Assembly (NCBI GenBank): GCA_900754805.1
Contig: CAAEEE010000477.1
Span: forward strand, 1 to 16,810
Direction of reading: 5' to 3'
DNA length: 16,810 bases
Source of the DNA: Clostridia bacterium
Lineage (GTDB): Bacteria; Bacillota; Clostridia; Peptostreptococcales; Anaerovoracaceae
The notes below the pieces were generated by a model that searched no databases, was not told the origin of the DNA, and saw nothing but the letters and a program-made list of their open reading frames with translations. Shown here one piece after another: positions 6,305-14,487 of this stretch; position 1 is the first letter of the stretch; each line of letters starts with the position of its first letter. Position numbers and translations under genes: made by a program.

Positions 6305-7159
6305 ATGAGAAAGTATTCCGAATCAATTATGAAAATCGTATTCCTGCTTTCCGCAGCCGTATCCATTCTGGCAGTCCTGCTTATATGCTGGTTCCTTTTC
6401 TCCGAGGGTCTTCCGACCATCGGAGAAATTGGCGTATTGAACTTCCTGACGGGGACGGTGTGGAAACCGCTCGAAAACCATTTTGGAATCCTTCCGATGA
6501 TTGTCGGAAGCTGCTATGTGACGGCGGGCGCTATTATCATCGGCGTTCCGGTGGGACTGCTTTGTGCGATTTATATGGCAAAGTTTTGCCCGAGAGGAGT
6601 CTATAGAATCCTCAAGCCTGCCATCGACCTGCTTGCGGGAATCCCGTCGATCATCTACGGATTCTTTGGTTTGATGGTTATTGTTCCGGTTATGCAGCAG
6701 CTGACGGGAACCAGCGGCAAGGGTGTACTTACGGCATCCATCATGCTTGGAATCATGATACTGCCGACGATTATCAGCGTTTCGGAAGCGGCAATCCGCG
6801 CGGTGCCGGAAAGCTATTATGAAGGAGCACTCGCACTCGGAGCGACTCACGAAAGAAGTGTGTTTTTCACGACAGTTCCGGCCGCTAAATCCGGAATCAT
6901 GGCGGGAATCATTCTCGGTATCGGCAGAGCCATCGGTGAGACGATGGCGGTTGTAATGGTTGCCGGAAATCAGCCGGTCATTCCGGAGTCGCTGACATCG
7001 GGCGTGCGTACCATGACAATCAATATCGTACTGGAAATGGGATACGCAGCAAAGGGTATGCACAGAGACGCACTGATTGCAACAGCAGTGGTGCTGTTCG
7101 TGTTCATACTGATTATCAATATTTGCTTCTCTCTGGTGAAAAGGGGGGATAAAAAATGA
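6305..7159 (+). CDS. pstC: Phosphate ABC transporter permease PstC
   Basis: A 284-residue inner-membrane permease subunit of the phosphate importer, pairing with PstA. About six hydrophobic helices are visible. The ABC permease EAA loop is EGALALGATHERSVFFTTVP followed by a glycine-rich GIILGIGRAIGE, where the cytoplasmic ATPase docks. LLAGIPSIIYGFFGL is typical of PstC/PstA. Length is near the usual 280-310. GGAGGG lies 5-10 bases before the ATG, which is 24 bases after pstS. The stop overlaps the start of pstA (ATGA), so the two permeases are translationally coupled. Confidence 0.96.
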   Translation: MRKYSESIMKIVFLLSAAVSILAVLLICWFLFSEGLPTIGEIGVLNFLTGTVWKPLENHFGILPMIVGSCYVTAGAIIIGVPVGLLCAIYMAKFCPRGVYRILKPAIDLLAGIPSIIYGFFGLMVIVPVMQQLTGTSGKGVLTASIMLGIMILPTIISVSEAAIRAVPESYYEGALALGATHERSVFFTTVPAAKSGIMAGIILGIGRAIGETMAVVMVAGNQPVIPESLTSGVRTMTINIVLEMGYAAKGMHRDALIATAVVLFVFILIINICFSLVKRGDKK

Positions 7160-7989
7160 AAAGATACAAAAATCATCCGCTTTCCCTGGCTCTCTTTTTG
7201 CTGGTGAATCTGGCGGCGGTTATTACAGCGGCGGTCGTGCTTTTTCTGATTGGATATATCCTTTGGCACGGCGTACCGAATTTGAGCCTTCCGGGCATCT
7301 TCGCATGGGAGTACAACGGCGAAAACCAGTCGATGACACCGGCGATTATCAACACTTTGATTATGACAGCGCTTACTTTGCTTTTGGCAGTGCCAATCGG
7401 CGTATTTGCGGCAATCTATCTCGTGGAATATGCGAAAAAGGGCAGTAAGCTTGTAAAGCTGATCCGCGTGACAGCGGAGACCTTGGCGGGAATTCCGTCC
7501 ATTGTATACGGGCTGTTCGGCTTCATCGTTTTCGTCATCACTTTGGGCTGGAGCTACACGCTGATTGCGGGCGTTATCACATTGGCAATTATGATTCTTC
7601 CGTTGATTATCCGAACAACAGAAGAGGCACTGATGGCAGTTCCGGACTCCTTCAGGGAAGGCAGCTTCGGACTTGGAGCCGGAAAACTCAGAACGGTTTT
7701 CCACATTGTGCTTCCGTCAGCGATTCCGGGAATTGCGGCAGGCATTATCCTTGCAATCGGCAGAATCGTCGGAGAATCGGCGGCGCTGATTTTCACATCG
7801 GGAACCAACCCGGTCGTGGCAAATGGACTGTTCACTTCAGCAAGTACGCTTTCGGTACATCTGTATGCTCTGCTGACAGAGGGTCTGTACACAGAGCAGG
7901 CATATGCGGTTGCGGCAGTGCTTCTCTTCCTCGTAATCGGAATTAACGCATTGTCGAGCGTCGCAGCGAAAAAGCTGACTGCGAAGTGA
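7156..7989 (+). CDS. pstA: Phosphate ABC transporter permease PstA
   Basis: A 277-residue membrane permease subunit, partner of PstC. It has about six hydrophobic helices, the PstA-typical [14 protein letters not shown] and [12 protein letters not shown], and the EAA loop [20 protein letters not shown] followed by [16 protein letters not shown]. The next conserved segment, IFTSGTNPV, is also family-typical. The ATG overlaps the pstC stop by 4 bases and follows an AAGGGGGG ribosome-binding site. Length fits the family (about 270-300). Confidence 0.96.
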   Translation: MKRYKNHPLSLALFLLVNLAAVITAAVVLFLIGYILWHGVPNLSLPGIFAWEYNGENQSMTPAIINTLIMTALTLLLAVPIGVFAAIYLVEYAKKGSKLVKLIRVTAETLAGIPSIVYGLFGFIVFVITLGWSYTLIAGVITLAIMILPLIIRTTEEALMAVPDSFREGSFGLGAGKLRTVFHIVLPSAIPGIAAGIILAIGRIVGESAALIFTSGTNPVVANGLFTSASTLSVHLYALLTEGLYTEQAYAVAAVLLFLVIGINALSSVAAKKLTAK

Positions 7990-8017
7990 TAGGGCTTGGA
8001 AAGGAAGGAAAAGAGAT

Positions 8018-8767
8018 ATGGATAAAATGACAATACACAATGTGAATCTGTTCTACGGCGATTTCCACGCGCTCAAGAATGTGGACTTAGACATTCCCGA
8101 AAAGAAAATCACAGCCTTTATCGGACCTTCAGGCTGCGGCAAGTCTACTCTTTTGAAATCGCTGAACCGGATGAACGACCTCGTGGAAGGCTGCAAAATC
8201 ACGGGAGACATCCGTCTGGACGGAGAAGATATTTACGGAGATATGGATGTAAATCTGCTCAGAAAGCGGGTCGGAATGGTTTTTCAGAAACCGAATCCTT
8301 TCCCGATGAGCATTTATGATAACATTGCTTACGGACCACGCACCCACGGCATTCACAACAAAGTCGCGCTGGACGAAATTGTGGAAAAATCGCTGCGCGG
8401 TGCGGCAATCTGGGAGGAAGTCAAAGACAGGCTGAGAACAAGCGCTTTGGGGCTTTCGGGAGGCCAGCAGCAGAGGCTTTGTATAGCGAGAGCGCTGGCG
8501 GTGGAACCGGAGGTTTTGCTGATGGATGAACCGACCTCGGCTTTGGACCCGATTTCAACCTCGAAAATTGAGGATTTGGCGGAAGAACTGAAGGAAAACT
8601 ATACGATTGTCATGGTAACGCACAATATGCAGCAGGCAAGCCGAATTTCGGATAAAACGGCATTTTTCCTGCTCGGAGAGGTTGTGGAGTTTAACGATAC
8701 GGAGAAGCTGTTCACTTTGCCGAAGGACAAACGAACAGAAGATTACATCACAGGGAGGTTTGGTTGA
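8018..8767 (+). CDS. pstB: Phosphate ABC transporter ATP-binding protein PstB
   Basis: A 249-residue cytoplasmic ATPase that powers PstCA. Walker A is GPSGCGKST (residues 36-44), the Q-loop [10 protein letters not shown] is PstB-specific (Gln90), the signature is LSGGQQQR (146-153), Walker B is VLLMDE (166-171), and the switch His lies in MVTHNMQQA. The C-terminus YITGRFG is typical of PstB. Start at 8018 after AAGGAAGG, 28 bases downstream of pstA. The phoU start follows the stop by one base. Confidence 0.97.
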   Translation: MDKMTIHNVNLFYGDFHALKNVDLDIPEKKITAFIGPSGCGKSTLLKSLNRMNDLVEGCKITGDIRLDGEDIYGDMDVNLLRKRVGMVFQKPNPFPMSIYDNIAYGPRTHGIHNKVALDEIVEKSLRGAAIWEEVKDRLRTSALGLSGGQQQRLCIARALAVEPEVLLMDEPTSALDPISTSKIEDLAEELKENYTIVMVTHNMQQASRISDKTAFFLLGEVVEFNDTEKLFTLPKDKRTEDYITGRFG

Positions 8768-8768
8768 T

Positions 8769-9428
8769 ATGAGAAACAGATTTGACCGGCAGCTCGAGAA
8801 GCTGAATACAGAACTGATTAACATGGGTGCGCTTTGCGAGGACGCAATGACCTGCGCGGTTCATGCAATCTTCGATAAGGACGAGGCTCTCATCGAAAAG
8901 GCGGAGGAAAGAGAAAGACAGATTGACCAGATGGAAAGAGACATCGAAAACCTATGCATGCGGCTTCTGCTCCAGCAGCAGCCGGTGGCAAGGGATCTTC
9001 GCATCATTTCATCAGCACTGAAAATGATTTCGGATATGGAGCGCATCGGTGATCAGGCGGCGGATATCGCTGAGATTGTAAAATATATGGCGGACAGGGA
9101 GATTCCGAACGCGCAGCATTTAAAAAATATGTCGGAATTTGCGATGGGGATGCTTAGCTCAAGCATTAACGCCTTCGTTGAGCAGAACGCAGATAAGGCT
9201 CGAAAAGTCATTTTGGACGACGATGTGGTGGACAGCTATTTTGAGCGGGTAAAGGCAGATTTAATCGAAAGTCTTTCGCAGGGCGAAGCAGACAAGGAAG
9301 ATGGACAGTTTTTGCTTGACATTCTGATGATTGCGAAATATATTGAAAGAGTGGGAGACCACGCGACGAATATTGCAGAGTGGGTTGTGTACGGATTGAC
9401 AGGGGCGCACCCGGAGGAGACGAATTAA
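8769..9428 (+). CDS. phoU: Phosphate transport system regulator PhoU
   Basis: A 219-residue all-helical protein of two PhoU three-helix repeats. PhoU links Pst transporter activity to the PhoR/PhoP two-component system and dampens signalling when phosphate is plentiful. Recognisable segments are LNTELINMGALCEDAM, QQQPVARDLRIISSALKMIS, DMERIGDQAADIAEI in repeat 1 and LDILMIAKYIERVGDHATNI in repeat 2; the acidic E/D-x-x-D positions bind metal clusters in family structures. The start at 8769 is preferred over an upstream GTG at 8682, which would lie inside pstB, because GGGAGG (8753-8758) is well placed. The response-regulator gene starts directly after the stop. Confidence 0.96.
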   Translation: MRNRFDRQLEKLNTELINMGALCEDAMTCAVHAIFDKDEALIEKAEERERQIDQMERDIENLCMRLLLQQQPVARDLRIISSALKMISDMERIGDQAADIAEIVKYMADREIPNAQHLKNMSEFAMGMLSSSINAFVEQNADKARKVILDDDVVDSYFERVKADLIESLSQGEADKEDGQFLLDILMIAKYIERVGDHATNIAEWVVYGLTGAHPEETN

Positions 9429-10112
9429 ATGATCTATTTATTGGAAGATGATGACAATATCAGAAATTTTGTGACATATGCACTGAACAACTCCGGACTT
9501 TTGGCGGAGGGATTTGATGTGCCGAGTGCGTTTTGGAAAGCGGTGGAGAAGGAAAAGCCGAGCATGGCGATTCTGGACATCATGCTGCCGGAAGAAGACG
9601 GGCTGAGCGTTATGAGAAAGCTCAGAAACCGACCGGATACAAAGGACATGCCGATTATGATGCTGACGGCCAAGAGCACGGAATACGACAAGGTTCTGGG
9701 GCTTGACGGCGGCGCGGATGATTATGTAACCAAGCCGTTTGGGACGATGGAGCTGATTGCCAGAGTCAAGGCGCTTCTGCGCCGGGCGGATGTGACGGCA
9801 GCAGCGGATACGGAGGACTATCATAACGGGGCATTGTATTTGGATCCCGCCAAACACATTATTCAGGTAAACGGAAAAGATGTGGTTTTGACATTGAAGG
9901 AGTTTCAGCTTTTATGCTATTTAGTAAAGAATAAAGGAAATGTTATGACGCGTGATCAGATTTTGCAGGAAATCTGGGGGTACGAATTTGACGGCGAAAA
10001 CCGCACAGTCGATGTACATATCCGGACGCTTCGCACGAAGCTCGGCGAGGCGGGAAGCCTGGTGGAAACGGTACGCGGCATCGGTTACAGAATTGGAGGC
10101 AGAAGCGTATGA
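9429..10112 (+). CDS. Response regulator, OmpR/PhoB-PhoP type
   Basis: A 227-residue two-component regulator. The receiver domain (about 1-118) has the acidic pocket EDDD (6-9), phosphorylation site Asp50 in AILDIMLPEEDG, Thr80 and Lys102 (VTKPFG). A winged-helix DNA-binding domain (about 130-226) of the OmpR type follows, with TLKEFQLLCYLVKNKGNVMT and VDVHIRTLRTKL. It directly abuts phoU and overlaps the sensor kinase gene by 4 bases, so it is very probably the PhoP/PhoB-like activator of the phosphate genes, though the family alone does not prove which signal it serves. GGAGGAG lies 8-14 bases before the ATG. Confidence 0.93.
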   Translation: MIYLLEDDDNIRNFVTYALNNSGLLAEGFDVPSAFWKAVEKEKPSMAILDIMLPEEDGLSVMRKLRNRPDTKDMPIMMLTAKSTEYDKVLGLDGGADDYVTKPFGTMELIARVKALLRRADVTAAADTEDYHNGALYLDPAKHIIQVNGKDVVLTLKEFQLLCYLVKNKGNVMTRDQILQEIWGYEFDGENRTVDVHIRTLRTKLGEAGSLVETVRGIGYRIGGRSV

Positions 10113-11788
10113 CAAGGAAAATATTTATCGGCGTAGTCAGCGTTTCCCTGATTATCATGCTCATTTGCGCAGGTCTTGTGACGGGCATTTTGTACGATTA
10201 TATGGGCGAACAGCTCGACGGTCAGCTTGCAAGTGAAGCGGTGCTTGTGGAAGAGGGCTGGCTGACAGGAGGCGAGGACTACCTGACGGGACTCGAGGCA
10301 AGAACGGATATCGCAAGCAGAATTACGCTGCTTTCACCTACGGGAGATGTGCTGTATGACAGTGCCGCAGATACACATAAAATGGAAAACCATATGCAGA
10401 GGGAAGAAGTCAAAGAGGCTTTGACCAAGGGCGAAGGCTATGCGACGCGCGTATCCTACACGCTGGAGCAGGATATGCGTTACTACGCGAAAAAGACAGA
10501 AGACGGAGAGATTATCCGTATGTCCATGAGCCACAATTCCCGTATGCGGCTTTTGCTGGACACGGCGGGAATGATGCTTCTGACGATGGCAATTCTCTTT
10601 CTTTTAGGCGCGGCGATTTCTTATCGCGTGGCGAAGGCAATCATTCGTCCGATTAACGAAATCGACCTTGACCATCCGGATATCCGAGAAAGCTACGATG
10701 AGCTCGGACCATTGCTGCATCGTATTTCCCAGCAAAACGACAGCATTCGCCGTCAGATGGAAAAGCTTCGCAAAAGAAGGGAAGAATTCAATATTATCAC
10801 TGAAAACATGAGCGAGGGTCTGATTATTCTCGATAAAGACGCGGAAATTCTCAGCTACAACTCCGGCGCTTTGAAGATGCTCGGGGTGGATGCTTCCGCA
10901 GCAGAGAAAATCGAGGGTTCAGTTCTGAAACTGAACCGCAGCGAGCCGTTCCGCAGTGTTGTGCAGGAGGCACTTTTAGGCGAGCACGCGCAAACCTGCA
11001 TCGGGGGCGAAGGATTTACCTGTGAGGTCATCGCAAATCCCGTAAAGGAAGGCCGCGAAACGACCGGCGCTATCCTTATTCTCATGGATGTGACCGAAAG
11101 AGAGCGCGGAGAGCGTATGCGCAGGGAGTTCACTTCCAATGTATCGCACGAACTCAAGACGCCGCTGACTTCGATTTACGGCGTTTCGGATATGCTGGCT
11201 TCCGGCATGGTAAAACCGGAGGATGTCAAAGGCTTCGCGGGTACGATCAAGGAAGAATCCGCGCGTCTGATTTCCTTAATCGACGATATTATGCGTCTTT
11301 CGCAGCTTGACGAAAATACGGTAATACAGGAGAAAGGCGTAATCGACCTTTGGGAAATCACGCAGGAAGCCGTTATGCGTCTTTCGCGCAAGGCTCAGGA
11401 AAACGAGGTCGAGCTGAAATGCGTCGGTACGAGCGCGGTTATGAAGGGTGTTGACTACATCGCGGACGAAATTGTATATAATCTCTGCGAAAACGCGATT
11501 AAATACAATAAAAAAGGCGGAAGCGTGAGCGTGACGGTGCGCAGTGAGGCCGGCAGATGTGTTTTGACGGTCAAAGACACCGGAATCGGAATCCCGAAGG
11601 GAGAGCAGGAACGCATCTTCGAGCGCTTCTACCGCGTGGATAAGAGCCACTCGAAGAAAATCGGCGGCACAGGACTGGGGCTGTCGATTGTAAAACACGG
11701 CGTCGGCTATCTGGGTGGCACAATCAGCGTCGAGAGTGATGAGGGCGTTGGCACGACGATTACAGTTGTGTTCCCGAAGAACATATGA
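10109..11788 (+). CDS. Sensor histidine kinase, PhoR-like
   Basis: A 559-residue membrane kinase. TM1 is at about residues 4-27, an extracytoplasmic sensor domain at 28-147, TM2 at about 150-172, a PAS-like domain at about 225-328 (EGLIILDKDAEILSYNSGAL), a HisKA domain with phospho-acceptor His347 (VSHELKTPLTSIYG), and a catalytic ATPase domain with N box NLCENAIKYNK (Asn462), G1 VKDTGIGIP (Asp490) and G2 GGTGLGLS (519-526). The architecture matches PhoR of Firmicutes. It shares the ATGA overlap with the response regulator, so the two form a pair. Between TM2 and PAS lies a short HAMP-like stretch. The signal is probably phosphate status relayed through PhoU and Pst (inference from context). 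Confidence 0.93.
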   Translation: MTRKIFIGVVSVSLIIMLICAGLVTGILYDYMGEQLDGQLASEAVLVEEGWLTGGEDYLTGLEARTDIASRITLLSPTGDVLYDSAADTHKMENHMQREEVKEALTKGEGYATRVSYTLEQDMRYYAKKTEDGEIIRMSMSHNSRMRLLLDTAGMMLLTMAILFLLGAAISYRVAKAIIRPINEIDLDHPDIRESYDELGPLLHRISQQNDSIRRQMEKLRKRREEFNIITENMSEGLIILDKDAEILSYNSGALKMLGVDASAAEKIEGSVLKLNRSEPFRSVVQEALLGEHAQTCIGGEGFTCEVIANPVKEGRETTGAILILMDVTERERGERMRREFTSNVSHELKTPLTSIYGVSDMLASGMVKPEDVKGFAGTIKEESARLISLIDDIMRLSQLDENTVIQEKGVIDLWEITQEAVMRLSRKAQENEVELKCVGTSAVMKGVDYIADEIVYNLCENAIKYNKKGGSVSVTVRSEAGRCVLTVKDTGIGIPKGEQERIFERFYRVDKSHSKKIGGTGLGLSIVKHGVGYLGGTISVESDEGVGTTITVVFPKNI

Positions 11789-11837
11789 TATTCTGAAGTA
11801 TAAGAATATTTGAGAATTAACGGAGAGACGGATTTTT

Positions 11838-13100
11838 ATGAAGAGACTCAGCAGGATTTTAAATACGGGATATGGTGGTATTCACGCGACATACTGGATG
11901 TTTTATGGGGTTGCGACCAGCTTTTCCTCCGCATTTCTGCTCCCACGAGGCTATTCCAATGCCGAAATCGGTATCATCCTTGCTGCGGGCAACGTCATTG
12001 CAGTATTTTTACAGCCAATCATGGCGGACATTGCGGATCGCTCGCGGAAGATATCGCTTATCGGCATTATACAGCTTTGCACCGTTTTGCTGATACTGCT
12101 CGAGGGGACTTTGTTCATTCTGGGGCATAAATCATTGGCGCTTTACGTCGTATTTACCATGATTGCGGCATGGATGACCGCACTGCAGCCGCTGATTAAT
12201 TCCATGAGCTTCAAGCTTGCGGAATGCGGCGTACATATCAACTTTGGAATATCGAGGAGCATGGGGTCGCTTGCCTATGCTCTTTTGTGCGCCTTTCTGG
12301 GGACGCTGGTTGAGAACCTGGGCGAAGGCGTCCTGCCCGTGACCGGAGAAATGGTGCTCGCAGCGCTTCTGATTGCGCTGATTATTGTCAAAAGAAACTT
12401 TGACGGCGCGATGAGAGGGAAGAAAAGGCCCGCGCTGTCGGAAAACTCCGTATTCTCGGGAGACCCTGCCGCTCGCGCGTACTCCGAAATGCTTTTCACC
12501 GGGGACGACGAGCCTGAAATCAATCTGTGGCGCTTCGTTTGCGACAACAAACTTTTCTTAATCATGAACCTGGGCGTTGTGGGAATTTATTTCAGCAATG
12601 CTGTTTTGAACGGCTTCATGCTTCAGATTGTAAACGATGTCGGCGGCGGAAGCACGGAGATGGGCAGAGTCCTGTCGCTGATGGCTTTCCTTGAAATTCC
12701 GGCGCTTTTCTTCTTCGAGCGAATCAAAATGTGGATTCCATGCAGAACCATACTTAAAGCCTCGGCAGTCTGCTTCGCGCTGAAGGTAGGCCTGATTTAC
12801 CTCGCAAAATCGATGTGGCTGATTTACATCGCCCATCTTTTCCAGACTTTCGGCTTCGGACTCTTCCTGCCTGCAATGGTCGCATATATCGATGAAACGA
12901 TGCGTAAAGGCGAAGCGGTCAAAGGCCAGGCTTTTTTCACAGCGATGACAACCGTGGCTGCAATGATTTCATCGGTTCTGGGCGGTATTATGCTGGATGT
13001 GCGCGACGCACACTTCATGCTGCTCGTATCCACGCTCGTGACCGCGGCCGGCGCACTGGTGATTATCATAGTTGTCGGAAAAATCAGAAAACAGGCGTAA
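11838..13100 (+). CDS. Major facilitator superfamily permease, LacY/MFS_1-like
   Basis: A 420-residue membrane protein with about 12 hydrophobic segments in two halves and a charged central loop (about residues 190-230). The first half carries GYSNAEIGIILAAGNVIAV and, after the second helix, the MFS loop motif ADIADRSRK. The pattern resembles the LacY/nucleoside-proton/phenylpropionate-type MFS branch; the substrate is not predictable. It starts 49 bases after the kinase gene behind GGAGAG with a rather long spacing, and may be the last gene of the phosphate transcript. A small hairpin (ATATTCT / AGAATAT, 11788-11809) lies in the gap. Repeat element 2 begins about 36 bases after its stop. Confidence 0.88.
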   Translation: MKRLSRILNTGYGGIHATYWMFYGVATSFSSAFLLPRGYSNAEIGIILAAGNVIAVFLQPIMADIADRSRKISLIGIIQLCTVLLILLEGTLFILGHKSLALYVVFTMIAAWMTALQPLINSMSFKLAECGVHINFGISRSMGSLAYALLCAFLGTLVENLGEGVLPVTGEMVLAALLIALIIVKRNFDGAMRGKKRPALSENSVFSGDPAARAYSEMLFTGDDEPEINLWRFVCDNKLFLIMNLGVVGIYFSNAVLNGFMLQIVNDVGGGSTEMGRVLSLMAFLEIPALFFFERIKMWIPCRTILKASAVCFALKVGLIYLAKSMWLIYIAHLFQTFGFGLFLPAMVAYIDETMRKGEAVKGQAFFTAMTTVAAMISSVLGGIMLDVRDAHFMLLVSTLVTAAGALVIIIVVGKIRKQA

Positions 13101-13136
13101 TAGGCGGCGCTTGGCTGGGTATCGAAGTTTGTCGAA

Positions 13137-13402
13137 AATGTATATTTGCACGAAAAAGTACGATTTTCAGGGGCGTTTTCGTGTAAAAATTTACATATAA
13201 TGGGAGAAGTGTTTTTTTAGGATGCATGCGCTAAAAACGTATGCTTTGAAATTGTTGGAATTTCAACCTTCAAAAAAATGTAAAATTTAGAAATGTTCCA
13301 ATTTTTGCGTGAAACATCCGTGAAACGTTAGAAAATACACGAAAATGGGGTCTTTTTTTGAAGAATTTCGTGCAAATATACATTTTCCCAAGAAATGTAA
13401 GC
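13137..13402 (-). repeat. 266-bp palindromic MITE-like repeat, copy 2 (inverted relative to copy 1)
   Basis: The same family as the element at 4944-5209 but reverse-complemented and of identical length. The 18-bp ends are AATGTATATTTGCACGAA (13137-13154) and its perfect complement (13367-13384); both ends share the same A-to-G change relative to copy 1, suggesting the two ends evolve together. The extension at the right end is GCTTACATTT when read on the minus strand. The tandem GTTTCACGGATGTTTCACG core (minus strand, 13326-13308) and the palindrome region (13254-13273) are conserved, whereas the segments between differ. There is no coding potential. Confidence 0.85.
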
Positions 13403-13494
13403 GCGCCCCATCCCGTCATTGAAGAACGCCTATCGCTTCATTACGGCGAACAAAAGGCGCGGCGAATTCCCAAAAGAGCGTAATAGAAAACAAG
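13403..13494. other. Non-coding spacer between repeat element 2 and pdaA hairpin
   Basis: About 90 bases with no plausible gene. I searched for a sporulation-type promoter (sigma-G-like -35/-10) because of the gene that follows. I found only weak matches, so none is called. Confidence 0.4.
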
Positions 13495-13536
13495 AACACC
13501 TCATAGATATAGAAATATATTGAAGAGGTGTTTTTT
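13495..13536 (+). promoter_or_regulatory. Terminator-like hairpin that buries the pdaA ribosome-binding site
   Basis: AACACCTC (13495-13502) pairs perfectly with GAGGTGTT (13525-13532), extendable by G-U and A-U pairs, around a 22-base AT-rich loop, and the right arm runs into six T residues (13531-13536). The ATG of the deacetylase follows immediately at 13537. The right arm GAGGTG is the only ribosome-binding site for that gene. The structure can therefore act as a terminator for upstream transcripts and hide the translation start in long transcripts. A transcript beginning inside the loop would leave the site free. Confidence 0.6.
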
Positions 13537-14394
13537 ATGGGAAAAAATTTTGGCAGGAAGGCAGTCATGGCAGGCTGCATAGGCATGGCGGCGGTTGCGC
13601 TGCTGGTTACGGTTTTGACGCTTCATGGAATTTTGGCGTTGGGCGGAGGGGACGGCGGGCAAGGCGCGGTGGCTGCCGCGGCAGACGGGAACTGGGGGCT
13701 TTCCTTTCAGCAGGAGGGTAAATCGCCAATCGGCAATGCGACGAGCGAATATCTGAAGAAGTACAACGCATACTATATAGGCGACGAGAGAAGCGGCGCA
13801 CAGGGAAGCGAAAAGGCGATTTATCTCACCTTCGACGCGGGCTACGAGAACGGCTATACCGCGACGCTTTTGGATGTTTTAAAGGAAGAAAAGGTGCCGG
13901 CGGCATTTTTCGTGGTAGGGAATTTCATTGAGGAAAATCCGGAGCTTGTCAAACGCATGACGGACGAGGGACATATCGTGGGCAATCACACCATGCATCA
14001 TCCGGACATGTCAGCAATCGCAGACGAGGCTGGCTTCCGTAAAGAGATGAGCGAGCTCGAGGCGGCATACAAAGAGGCGGTCGGACGCGATATGCTGAAA
14101 TTTTACCGCCCACCGCAGGGCAAATACAGCGAAAGGAATCTCGAGATGGCAAACCGCATGGGTTACACGACGGTGTTTTGGAGCCTTGCCTATGTAGACT
14201 GGCTTCAGGACAGCCAGCCAAGCAGGGAAGAGGCTTTGAACATTTTGAACAAAAGAATTCACCCGGGGGCAATCGTGCTTCTTCACAGCACCTCGAAGAC
14301 GAATGCGGAGATTTTGCGGGAGCTTTTGCAGGGCTGGAAGGCGCAGGGCTATGTCTTTAAGCCGATTTCGGAGCTGGGGGTGGGAAAACTTTAG
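13537..14394 (+). CDS. PdaA-like polysaccharide deacetylase (NodB domain)
   Basis: A 285-residue secreted or membrane-anchored carbohydrate esterase family 4 protein: one hydrophobic N-terminal segment (about 8-35), a short linker, and a NodB domain from about 93. Motif 1 is TFDAGYENGYT (98-108), motif 2 is HTMHH with His151 and His155, motif 3 is RPPQG (191-195), then FWSLAYVDW and LLHS (248-251). FDxGYENGYT is the hallmark of the PdaA group, which deacetylates muramic acid during formation of cortex delta-lactam in spores. The second metal-ligand Asp of ordinary TFDDG is Ala here; PdaA proteins are known to replace it too, so this is not evidence of inactivity. ATG 13537 is chosen for the GAGGTG site, and an in-frame GTG at 13528 is rejected. 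Confidence 0.88.
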   Translation: MGKNFGRKAVMAGCIGMAAVALLVTVLTLHGILALGGGDGGQGAVAAAADGNWGLSFQQEGKSPIGNATSEYLKKYNAYYIGDERSGAQGSEKAIYLTFDAGYENGYTATLLDVLKEEKVPAAFFVVGNFIEENPELVKRMTDEGHIVGNHTMHHPDMSAIADEAGFRKEMSELEAAYKEAVGRDMLKFYRPPQGKYSERNLEMANRMGYTTVFWSLAYVDWLQDSQPSREEALNILNKRIHPGAIVLLHSTSKTNAEILRELLQGWKAQGYVFKPISELGVGKL

Positions 14395-14412
14395 CAGCGG
14401 CGCCCAAACCTA

Positions 14413-14441
14413 TTGACATGGCGGGATTGCAGAATTAAAAT
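14413..14441 (+). promoter_or_regulatory. Sigma-A promoter of secreted ubiquitin gene
   Basis: TTGACA (14413-14418), a 17-bp spacer and TAAAAT (14436-14441) match the housekeeping consensus at 11 of 12 positions. The start would be near 14448, leaving a 40-base leader. A TATAAT at 14446-14451 lacks a partner at proper distance (27 bp from the same TTGACA). Confidence 0.7.
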
Positions 14442-14487
14442 AAAGTATAATCACAATTACGATAACAGTCAGGGAAAAGGAAGAAAT

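Noticed and set aside
6323..7704. Two long minus-strand frames (about 245 residues each) across pstC/pstA
   Set aside because: They are antisense to well-conserved permeases; composition is typical of frames opposite hydrophobic proteins, with no start signals.
13828..13845. PdaA-like protein as a dead enzyme because motif 1 is TFDAG rather than TFDDG
   Set aside because: The PdaA group is known to lack the second Asp, and the His-x-x-x-His, RPPQG and LLHS motifs are intact.
14413..14487. Longer start for the ubiquitin protein
   Set aside because: The extra 25 residues would overlap the consensus promoter and spoil the signal peptide; ATG 14488 has the ribosome-binding site.
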